NCBI RefSeq assembly: GCF_045679555.1
Contig: NC_092093.1
Span: 67,415,214-67,479,213 of the forward strand
Direction of reading: 5' to 3'
From: Salvelinus alpinus
Taxonomy: Eukaryota; Chordata; Actinopteri; Salmoniformes; Salmonidae
DNA length: 64,000 bases
Shown here one piece after another: positions 55,276 to 64,000 of the stretch. The notes under the pieces were generated by a model. That model saw only the letters and a program-made list of their open reading frames with translations, was not told where the DNA came from and made no database searches. Within the stretch, counting starts at the first letter, position 1. Every line of letters starts with the position of its first letter. Made by a program: the position numbers and the translations under genes.

Positions 55276-56796
55276 GGGGGACAAGGTTATGATAAAAAAA
55301 ATGTAGCTACCCTTATCATGCTGCCCCTAGTTATGTGCCTCCTAAGGTAATATGTATCTTATCTAGTTATTTTCTTCATATTTCGACAAGTAGCTAATAC
55401 AATATTATTCTCATTGTCAACAGCGACAGCAATAACAAAGACTGTCTTTGCTGCAAAGAATATTGGTGTAACGTTATAACCACTAACAAAAGGGTTAGTT
55501 ACCACTACCATTAGCTTTAACGCCCGGAGATGTATGTTTAGCTACCCTAGCTGTCTATCTCTACGTTTGCCACACATACTGTATGTGTACAATTGTTGTG
55601 TATCTAGTCACCAGTTTACCTTCTCAGGATGCATGTTATTGCCTGTATGTTCTTCCTTGTGAAATATTCAACTGATTTCAAAAAATAAAGCTTCCAAACT
55701 TGTGTTGACATTATCCAGTGCCATGGCAGCAGATTTCGAAACTAAGGTAACTAAGGTAAATGTGTCATGATCTCTTGACAACAGGATCTTTAATTGATCA
55801 AATAGCAATTTCTGCAAGAAAGAACAAATCGCCATGGATACACAGTTCAGTCCATAGAAAGAATTACTAAATTCTTAAGTTACTCAATTCCATTTCTATC
55901 GGGAAGCCTTTAATAATAAAATAAAAAATTGTAATCAGTATTTATTGGTTTTGTTTAGTATAGCCTGGGAGCCAGTCAGTTAAAATGATGATAATGGTGA
56001 TTATTAGGCTGAGGTATTGAATTGATCACACTGAAAGCTATTCAAAGTTCTTATTGGTATGAGACTAGAGAATGTTGCTATTCCTGAAATATGTAGTGGT
56101 CTCTACAGATGTTGGGCACGGGGTGGCAATTTTGTGCCTCTGTCACATGGAGCTATTCCTTGACCTACAGTTCATTGAAGGAGGGTTTCCACTAGCTGAA
56201 TGTGATTGGTTAATAATCTAACACATCTTGGGTGTGTTGTGTGGTTTTCAACATTTTACACATTAATTGCAGGGATTGACACAAAATGTCTTTAAAAAAT
56301 GTACACATGTTTTGCCAACACGGTGATTGGGTTAAAAGTAACACAACACGTGTCATCCCTAGTTAGACACACGGATGTCTTTTAAAAAATCACTCAACTG
56401 AGTGTAGAAATGGGCGGGGGTTATGACTTTGTGGGAAGAGATTGGTAGAATCTAGTGACGACCTTGAAGTACTGTAGTACAGAACGCAAACGTGCGCTGG
56501 GAGAGGAATGCGTTGGAAGATTGCGGCTGCTGTAGGTTATTGCAAGTGGAGGACTACCCGAACTCTGCGCGGTATGAGGGAAGCAGCGTGGTATTATTGA
56601 AGAATGAGACAAGAAAATTAGGCAAATGAGATGGTTTCTCTTATACTTTATTGCAACGTGGAAGAATAATCAATGCCCACTTTTTCCCAGGGCAAAATGG
56701 GCTCAGATGCGGTTGAACTAACGTGAGCGCAATCTGGGGTTGACTCCTAGAGGCTCTGCGCAGGAGGTTTAACATTGGTGACAGTTTAATAAAGAA
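55276..56796. other. Intergenic, between divergent genes
   Basis: No transposon ends recognised. The part from about 56400 to 56796 precedes ESYT2 exon 1, is richer in CG dinucleotides and should include its promoter and 5' UTR. If the minus-strand gene is DYNC2I1, its first exon should also lie here, but I could not find it. Confidence 0.4.
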
Positions 56797-56865
56797 TAGA
56801 AGAAGCTTCTTTTGTTGAGGTCTTTACTCCAACATCCCATCGAAACTGTGGGCGCAAAGAAACGA

Positions 56866-57273
56866 ATGTCAATAGACAGTATGACGGCTGTACGAAGCGC
56901 CCATGCACATAATGGGAGCTCCGCTGGTTCAAAGGAGGATGGACAAAACACACCGAGCCCGGTTAACACCGAACCCAATACAAACGTATTTCCACCGGCA
57001 GACATCGGCGATGACGAGTCTGGATCTTCCGTCGGTGAACTAACTAGGACATGGATTCAGTTTACAAAGACATTCGTGCTCATTTTTCCCATATATGTTT
57101 TGGGATATTTTGAATTCAGTTTCAGTTGGCTCTTAATAGGACTTGTAATATTTTTCTGGTGGAGGAGAAACACAGGAGGCAAGAGCACCCGGCTGCACAG
57201 AGCCTTGGCGTTCTTTGAACAGGAGGAAAGAACTGTCAAACAAAGTCTGGCAGCTTCTGATTTGCCATCATGG
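56866..57273 (+). CDS. esyt2: Extended synaptotagmin, first coding exon
   Basis: 136 codons from the first ATG after an in-frame TAG (56797), ending at W|GTAAGA. Extended synaptotagmins tether the endoplasmic reticulum to the plasma membrane and move lipids through an SMP domain, with C2 domains binding the plasma membrane. This exon codes for the cytosolic N-terminus (SMTAVRSAHAHNGSSAGSKE), then the ER membrane hairpin at about residues 66-100 (FVLIFPIYVLGYFEFSFSW, LLIGLVIFFWW), then RRNTGG and the start of the SMP-proximal helix (RLHRALAFFEQEERTVKQSL, ASDLPSW). ESYT2 fits better than ESYT3 or ESYT1 because of FEQEER and the SDLPSW ending. The following exon (starting V-H-F-P-D in the family) is not in the window, so the intron exceeds 6.7 kb. 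Confidence 0.85.
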
Positions 57274-58481
57274 GTAAGACCAAGATGCATTTATAAAGGG
57301 AGCACCAAAAAAAAAAAAAAGTGCCCAAAATGTTATCTTTATTCCCCTATTCAGTTAGCCACTCTGGATTACTATTGTATGGCTATATTACTACCATATT
57401 TGATTAGCCTATATAAAATGTATTCTATAACCCAAATAAGCCTAGTGCATAGCACACGTGAATTGTTTTTGAGTTTCTAAGAAAACCATCACTGGGATCA
57501 GAAGACAGAACAGTGTTGACGTGTAAACCTCTGATCACACAGCTGTCCCCAGCAGTGACATTAGACTAAGCCCCTCTAAATACAGCATTGCACAATGGTA
57601 AACCGGACACCAGTGTGGGAGGGACACATGGGCCCCAATCACATTGCCTTGCCACTGTTGAGATAACGAACGACACCTTGCATGCATGATTATGCCTGGA
57701 AGATGCACCCAATCTAACCTCACTTATTGTTCGCCTGGTTCTAGGTCTGATTGTACTATCATTGGCATGATGATGAGTGACAAGGAGTTGGCATGATGGC
57801 AAAAACAGTCTGGCACTCAGGCTAGCAAAATGTAGGGCCATAGGAGAAACCCCCAACTTAAACGCAACTTGACAATAATGCCGTCTGACTCAAGTTGAAG
57901 ACATCAACTAGGTCTTTACTTGATGAGGATAATTATTCATCATTTATAAGCTGCTTGAGATCTACTCAGCAAGTGTCAAACTAGGATAGTATCATTGTTT
58001 GTCTGTCTCTTCTGCCTTTTTAGCTGACAAGGTGACTACTCATTTGTTTAAGGGGAAAAACATGGGGTGACATCAATTTTCACCATATTTTTATCAAAAA
58101 ATGTTTGGCTTGTCACACTGTCATGCCTTGTGACTTCTCTCCTAAGACACATTTTTCCAAAGGGCTCTGATAAAATGGTTATTGTGGGTACTTCATCAAC
58201 TTTTAGTGTGTATAGAACCCTGCTGGGGTTAGTGTGATGAACTAGCTCTGAAGGTCTCTCTAAAGATGACTTAACTTGATTTAGAAGTAAATTAAATGTC
58301 TGCCTCAGTGCTGCTCCACGCCGGTAGCTGCCAGCAGCAACGACTCAGTGAGTCAGTAGATGACAGTGTTTTCTCATCAGAGTGCACTAGTCACTACTGT
58401 GCTGTGCTAAACTGTCCCTAGCAATGCTGAGCTGGACTGTACCGGCTACACTGTGTTGTGCCCTGTTGTTTGCAGGCTGCC
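57274..58481 (+). other. ESYT2 intron 1, proximal part
   Basis: No exon or transposon end was recognised. Frames that continue past the donor at 57274 read into this intron and are not coding. Confidence 0.5.
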
Positions 58482-58489
58482 ATAGGCAT

Positions 58490-60860
58490 TAGAGGTCGAC
58501 CGATTAATCGGAATGGCCGATTTAATTAGGGCCGATTTCAAGTTTTCATAACAATCTGTAATCGGCATTTTTGGACACCGATCATGGCCGATTACATTGC
58601 ACTCCACGGGGAGACTGCGTGGCAGGCTGACTACCTGTTATGCGAGTGCAGCAAGGAGCCAAGGTAAGGTGCTAGCTAGCATTAAACGTATCTTATAAAA
58701 AACAATCAATCTTAACATAATCACTAGTTAACTACACATGGTTGATGATATTACTAGTTTATCTAGCTTGTCCTGCTTTGCATATAATCGATGCGGTGCC
58801 TGTTAATTTATCATTGAATCATAGCCTACTTCGCCAAACGGGTGATTTAACAAGCGCATTCGCGAAAAAAGCATTGTCGTTGCACCAATGTGTACCTAAC
58901 CATAAACATCAATGCCTTTCTTAAAATCAATACACAAGTATATATTTTTAAACCTGCATATTTAGTTAATATTGCCTGCTAACATTAATTTATTTTAACT
59001 AGGGAAATTGTGTAACTTCTCTTGCGTTCTGTGCAACAGAGTCAGGGTATATGCAGCAGTTTGGGCCGCCTGGCTCCTTGCGAACTGTGTGAAGACTATT
59101 TCTTCCTAACAAAGGCAGCCAACTTCGCCAAACGGGAGATGATTTAACAAAAGCACATTTGCGAAAAAAGCACAATCGTTGCACGAATGTACCTAACCAT
59201 AAACATCAATGCCTTTCTTAAAATCAATACACAGAAGTATATTTTTTAAACCTGCATATTTAGTTAAAAGAAATCCAGGTTAACAGGCAGTATTAAACTA
59301 GGGAAATTGTGTCACTTTTCTTGCGTTCATTGCACGCAGAGTCAGGGTATATGCAACAGTTTGGGCCGCCTGGCTCGTTGCGAACTAATTTGACAGAATT
59401 TTACGTAATTATGGCATAACATTGAAGGTTGTGCAATGTAACATGAATATTTAGACTTATGGATGCCACCCGTTAGATAAAATACGGAACGGTTCCGTAT
59501 TTCACTGAAAGAATAAATGTTTTGTTTTCGAAATTATAGTTTCCGGATTTTACCATATTAATGACCTAAGGCTCGTATTTCTGTGTGTTATTATGTTATA
59601 ATTAAGTCTATGATTTGATATTTGATAGAGCAGTCTGAGTGAGCGGTGGTAGGCAGCAGCAGGCTCGTAAGCATTCATTCAAACAGCACTTTCGTGCGTT
59701 TGCCAGCAGCTCTTCGCTGTGCTTCAAGCATAGAGCTGTTTATGACTTCAAGCTTATCAACTCCCGAGTGTCAGAGACGTGTGTATAGGTGGCAGGGAAG
59801 TCAGGCGCAGGAGAGTCAAACGGAGTGTAAAATGGAGTCTTTTAATAAATGTCCAAGAAACATGCTCTATAACACTAATAAGAAAATGAATAATAAACAA
59901 ATATGGGTACGAAGACCCGTTGCGCACCTATAAAAAAATAAACACTACACTGACAACAAACAATCTCTAACAAAGACATGAGGGGAAACAGAGGGTTAAA
60001 TACACAAGAGGTAATGGATGGGATTGAAAACAGATGTGTGGGAAGACAAGACAAAACCAATGGAAAATGAAAAATGGATCGATGATGGCTAGAAGACCGG
60101 TGACGTCGACCGCCGAGCACCGCCCGAACAAGGAGAGGCAACGACTTCGGTAGAAGCCGTGACACCGAGATTAGGCTGGTGTAACCGATGTGAAATGGCT
60201 AGCTAGTTAGCGGGGTGCGCGCTAATAGCGGTTCAATCGGTGACGTCACTCGCTCTGAGACCTTGAAGTAGTTGTTCCCCTTGCTCTGCAAGGGCCGCGG
60301 CTTTTGTGGATCGATGGGTAACGATGCTTCGAGGGTGGCTGTTGTCGATGTGTTCCTGGTTCGAGCCCAGGTAGGGGCGAGGAGAGGGACGGAAGCCATA
60401 CTGTTACACTGGCAATACTAAAGTGCCTATAAGAACATCCAATAGTCAAAGGTATATGAAATACAAATGGTAGAGAGAGAAATAGTCCTATAATAACTAC
60501 AACCTAAAACTTCTTACCTGGGAATATTGAAGACTCATGTTAAAAGGAACCACCAGCAGGAACTTAAATGTTAGCTTTTTTTACATGGCACATATTGCAC
60601 TTTTACTTTCTTCTCCAACACTTTGTTTTTGCATTATTTAAACCAAATTGAACATGTTTCATTATTTATTTGAGGCTAAATTGATTTTATTGATGTATTA
60701 AGTTAAAATAAAAGTGTTCATTCAGTATTGTTGTAATTGTCATTATTACAAATAAATACATTTTTAAAAATCAGCCGATTAATCGGCATCGGCTTTTTTT
60801 TGGTCCTCCAATAATCGGTATCGGTATCGGCGTTGAAAAATCATAATCGGTTGACCTCTA
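58490..60860. mobile_element. 2.4-kb non-autonomous hAT-type element
   Basis: Ends TAGAGGTCGACCGATTA and TAATCGGTTGACCTCTA are inverted repeats with one mismatch. ATAGGCAT flanks it exactly on both sides (58482-58489, 60861-60868), an 8-bp target duplication typical of hAT. The subterminal regions are rich in CCGATTA/ATCGGTATCGG repeats. The interior has a tandem duplication (58830 and 59123, period about 293 bp, from CTTCGCCAAACGGG to GTTTGGGCCGCCTGGCTC) and no transposase frame. Without the LTR inserted at 59769 it would be about 1.97 kb. Confidence 0.85.
59769..60164 (-). mobile_element. Solo LTR nested in the hAT element
   Basis: On the minus strand it starts TGTCACGGCTTCTACC and ends CGTCTCTGACA, 396 bp. 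CCGAG lies directly on both sides (59764-59768 and 60165-60169), a 5-bp target duplication. AATAAA-like sequence is near the end on both strands. It shares the TGTCAC...GTGACA end style with the LTR at 1141-1486 but is a different family. Confidence 0.85.
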
Positions 60861-61076
60861 ATAGGCATGCCTCAGGCACTGAAGGAGAGACTGAACGCTG
60901 GTGCTCAGCTTCCTCAGTCTGGACACTACCAGCTGGTCACTCAGACTGAGACGCTGAAACGTGCCACTTGGGTTGTGTTTCTGAGGAGAAGGACAGGGAG
61001 TGGGAGGTATCTGAAACTATGAGCTATACAAAAGCTTCCTGTTCTCTAGGAGACACATGTGCTCAGCAAAGCTGTC

Positions 61077-62576
61077 ATTTATTTATTTATTTTTATTTCA
61101 CCTTTATTTAACCAGATAGGCTAGTTGAGAACAAGTTGTCATTTGCAACTGCGACCTGGCCAAGATAAAGCATAGCATAGCATTTCGACACATACAACAA
61201 CACATGGAATAAACAAAACATACAGTCAATAATACTGTAGAAAAAAAGAAAACAAAAAGTCTATATACAGTGAGTGCAAATGAGGTAAGATAAGGGAGTT
61301 AAGGCAATAAATAGGCCATGGTGGCGAAGTAATTACAATATAGCAAATAAATACTGGAATGGTAGATGTGCAAGTAGATATACTGGGGTGCAGAGGAGCA
61401 AGATAAATAAATAAATACAGTATGGGGATGAGGTAGTTGGATGGGCTGTTTACAGATGGGCTATGTACAGGTTCAGTGATCTGCTGCTCTGACAGCTGGT
61501 GCTTAAAGCTAGTGAGGGAGATATGAGTCTCCAGCTTCAGTGATTTTTGCAGTTCGTTCCAGTCATTGGCAGCAGAGAACTGGAAGGAAAGGCGGCCAAT
61601 CAGGAATTGGCTTTGGGGGTGACCAGTGAGATATACCTGCTGGAGCGCGTGCTACGAGTGGGTGCTGCTATGGTGACCAGTGAGCTGAGATAAGGCGGGG
61701 CTTTACCTAGCAGAGACTTGTAGATGACCTGTATCCAGTGGGTTTGGCGACGAGTATGAAGCGAGGGCCAGCCAACGAGAGCGTACAGGTCGCAGGGGTG
61801 GGTAGTATATGGGGCTTTGGTGACAAAACGGATGGCACTGTGATAGACTGCATCCAATTTGTTGAGTAGAGTGTTGGAGGCTATTTTATAAATGACATCG
61901 CCGAAGTCGAGGATCGGTAGGATGGTCAGTTTTACGAGGGTATGTTTGGCTGCGTGAGTGAAGGAGGCTTTGTTGCGAAATAGAAAGCCGATTCTAGATT
62001 TAATTTTGGGTTGGAGATGCTTAATGTGAGTCTGGAATGAGAGTTTACTGTCTAACCAGATACCTAGGTATTTGTAGTTATCCACATATTCTAAGTCGGA
62101 GCCGTCCAGAGAAGTGATGCAGGACTGGCAGACAGGTGCTGGCAGTGATCGGTTGAAGAGCATGCATTTAGTTTTATTTGCATTTAAGAGCAGTTTGGAG
62201 GCCACGGAAGGAGAGTTGTATAGCATTGAAGCTCATCTGGAGGTTAGTTAACACAGTGTCCAAAGAAGGGCCAGAACTATACAGAATGTTGTCGTCTGCG
62301 TAGAGGTGGATCAGAGAATCACCAGCAGCGAGAGCGACATCATTGATGTATACAGAGAAAAGAGTCGGCCCGAGAATTTAACCCTGTGGCACCCCCATAG
62401 AGACTGCCAGAGGTCCGGACAACAGGCCCTCCGATTTGACACACTGAACTCTATCAGAGAAGTAGTTGGTGAACCAGGCGAGGCAATCGTTTGAGAAACC
62501 AAGGCTATCGAGTCTGCCGATGAGGATGTGGTGATTGACAGAGTCGAAAGCCTTGGCCAGGTCGATGAATATGGCT
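61077..62576 (-). mobile_element. 5'-truncated L2-type LINE
   Basis: Minus-strand LINE covering the reverse transcriptase core to the 3' end. The 5' edge at 62576 is cut within the DLAKAFDSVNHH motif and abuts a Tc1 end. GVPQG is followed by a stop (TAA where an aromatic or Thr residue is usual) near 62380. YADD is read near 62310. The 3' end has ATAAATAAATAAAT-type units near 61085. Not functional. Confidence 0.85.
61600..62226 (-). pseudogene. LINE reverse transcriptase C-terminal part
   Basis: 208 residues open. KLLLNANKTKCMLFNRSLPA, then YVDNYKYLGIWLDSKLSF are the conserved thumb-proximal motifs after the YADD box. The C-terminus contains HPCDLYALVGWPSLHTRRQT. It is the distal part of the LINE at 61077-62576. 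The catalytic box lies upstream in another frame. Confidence 0.85.
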
Positions 62577-62577
62577 G

Positions 62578-62776
62578 CATAGTGGCTACTTTGAAGAATC
62601 TGAAGGGGAAAAAAAATATTTTGATTTGTTTAACATTTTTTTGGTTACTACATGATTCCATATGTGTTATTTCATAGTTTTGATGTCTTTACTATTATTC
62701 TACAATGTAGAAAATAGTAAAAATAAAGAAAAACCCTTGAATGAGTTGGTGTGTCCAAACTTTTACTGGTACTGTA
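62578..62776 (+). mobile_element. Tc1 family A right-end fragment
   Basis: GTGGCTACTTTGAAGAATCT, TGGTTACTACATGATTCCAT, AAAACCCTTGAATGAGTTGG and TTTTACTGGTACTGTA match the right end of the family A copy at 19699-21336. It joins the truncated LINE edge directly. Confidence 0.85.
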
Positions 62777-64000
62777 TATCATAAGACCTTTTGTTGAGGG
62801 ACTATTTATACCCTAACACAGTAGTGTTAGGAATCTTCTGGTTTACAGGCCACATCAGGCCTGCAAGTTACATTATGCTAGCATACAAAGTGATGTGTAA
62901 TTCCTATTGGAATCCAGACAAAGTCAGGATATCCAACAAGTGGAATTGTTAATCACCCGCAAGCTGCACTCAGAATGACTTCCAGGGTAGGGACAATTTA
63001 CTATTGAGACTACCTCAATCATCTTAACTGGAACAATCATCTCAGTAACGGGTGAAATAAATCAAATTTCTAACAGTTTGGAGAACTGTATGTTATTCAT
63101 CTTTGTGTAGCATAAGATGAGTGAGTTGCATCAGAACATAGTTAAAATGTCATACCTAAAATTGTGTTTGCCGACTGCTCCTGTATGTTTTGGTTGAAAA
63201 ATACATCCGCTGTGAGTCATAGGCTGCTGCGTAGCACTGCCTACACTAATGTAAAAATCCTGCTGCTTATTCAGGCTCCTGTGAGACATAAGCAACATGT
63301 CAAGGTAGCTACTGTATGGAAGTTGTATACCTCCAGGTGTGTAATGTTTTAAATAAGTAGATCCAAGTTGCTTCTATAATATGCTTTGAAAGTATTTCCA
63401 TAGGTAAATAACAGCATCCCCATTCAATCCACTTAAATGGACAGTACTGCATTTAAATTACATCTCAATTTCTGTTGTGAGGTGTGAAGTACCTCTTGAC
63501 AGTTGCACAGTAATTTGATATCACTCATCATTTATTCGCTGAGTAAATGATGTATCCGCAAGGCACTATCCTCTGACCGCTATTTTGTGAATTTGTTGCT
63601 TTATAGTATGTGTCAGGTTAATAGAAACCATGTCCACTTGAGTGCTCCTGATTGCATAACAGAGGCACTTGTGGCATGTACAAAAGCTAGGCTTGAATCT
63701 GTATCTCCCTACTTCCCACTCCTCTCACTGTCCGATCCTATGCTCCTCTACGCTGTCACGCTAATGCTGGATCAGCTCTTTTCCCACCCGCATTAGCATT
63801 ACTGCCTCCTGTAGCTCTCACATGCAATCTCGTTGCCACGGCTACACCGCTGGAGCCGCTGCTCCCGAGGGGATAACGCATGACCGCACACTTCCTCTGT
63901 GTTGTGCTGGAAAGGTGTGGTAGCCTAATTAGAAAAGTTTTGCTTTTAGACTATGATGATTGTTGGCTTATGAGAGCCAGTGTTATTTATGTGGTTTGTG
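62777..64000. other. ESYT2 intron; dispersed repeat, no exon
   Basis: 62780-63130 is the second copy of the dispersed repeat at 53165-53480. Beyond it I found no exon, transposon end or RNA gene up to the window edge. Confidence 0.4.

Noticed and set aside
57274-57480. Extension of the ESYT2 frame to a stop at 57478
   Set aside because: The family sequence ends at the GTAAGA donor; the remaining frame (RPRCIYKGSTKKKKKCPK) is intron read-through.
60180-60400. tRNA-like phrase GTTCCTGGTTCGAGCCCAGG
   Set aside because: Part of the hAT element interior; no A box at the right distance and no stems.

Overview
The window is nuclear DNA of a salmonid fish (salmon, trout, char or whitefish lineage). 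The evidence is the repeat content: tRNA-derived SINEs of HpaI and SlmI type, many Tc1-like transposons including a copy of the Sleeping Beauty lineage, a Rex1-type LINE with a (TTTGA)n tail, and TA-rich intergenic DNA. Genus and species cannot be told from the sequence.

Two host genes are clear. MAF1, the repressor of RNA polymerase III, lies on the + strand. All seven coding exons can be placed: the start codon is at 19034, coding runs 37077-39434 after an intron of about 18 kb, and the 3' UTR ends near an AATAAA at 40729. The joined exons stay in frame and give 244 residues. The second gene is an extended synaptotagmin, most likely ESYT2. Its first coding exon is at 56866-57273 on the + strand and the rest lies beyond the right edge. 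On the opposite strand just upstream (51977-54797) are Arg/Glu/Lys/Asp-rich exon-like segments. One is exactly 78 codons between good splice sites but carries an in-frame stop; the neighbouring one has several stops. Position and composition suggest a decayed copy of DYNC2I1 (WDR60), the head-to-head neighbour of ESYT2 in human.

Layout. 1-8.4 kb: remnant of a minus-strand endogenous retrovirus (LTR, tRNA-Ser-like primer site, Gag zinc knuckle), interrupted by a solo LTR and a full-length Rex1-type LINE with an intact 981-residue ORF. 8.4-17.8 kb: SINEs and a head-to-tail run of three Tc1 families. 17.8-40.8 kb: MAF1; its 18-kb intron holds a Tc1 copy with a 63-bp perfect hairpin, a second Tc1 split by a full-length L1/Tx1-type LINE, further Tc1 copies, a 150-bp (GT)n tract and the Sleeping Beauty-type element. 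40.8-52 kb: MITEs, a candidate retroviral LTR, LINE fragments and two more Tc1 families. 52-57.3 kb: the decayed minus-strand gene and ESYT2 exon 1. 57.3-64 kb: ESYT2 intron with a 2.4-kb hAT-type element containing a solo LTR, a truncated LINE and a Tc1 end.

Most open reading frames here are transposon coding or chance frames. No CRISPR, operon or other prokaryotic feature exists. The most informative signals are the nested insertions with target-site duplications, the expanded MAF1 intron, and the decayed gene next to ESYT2.
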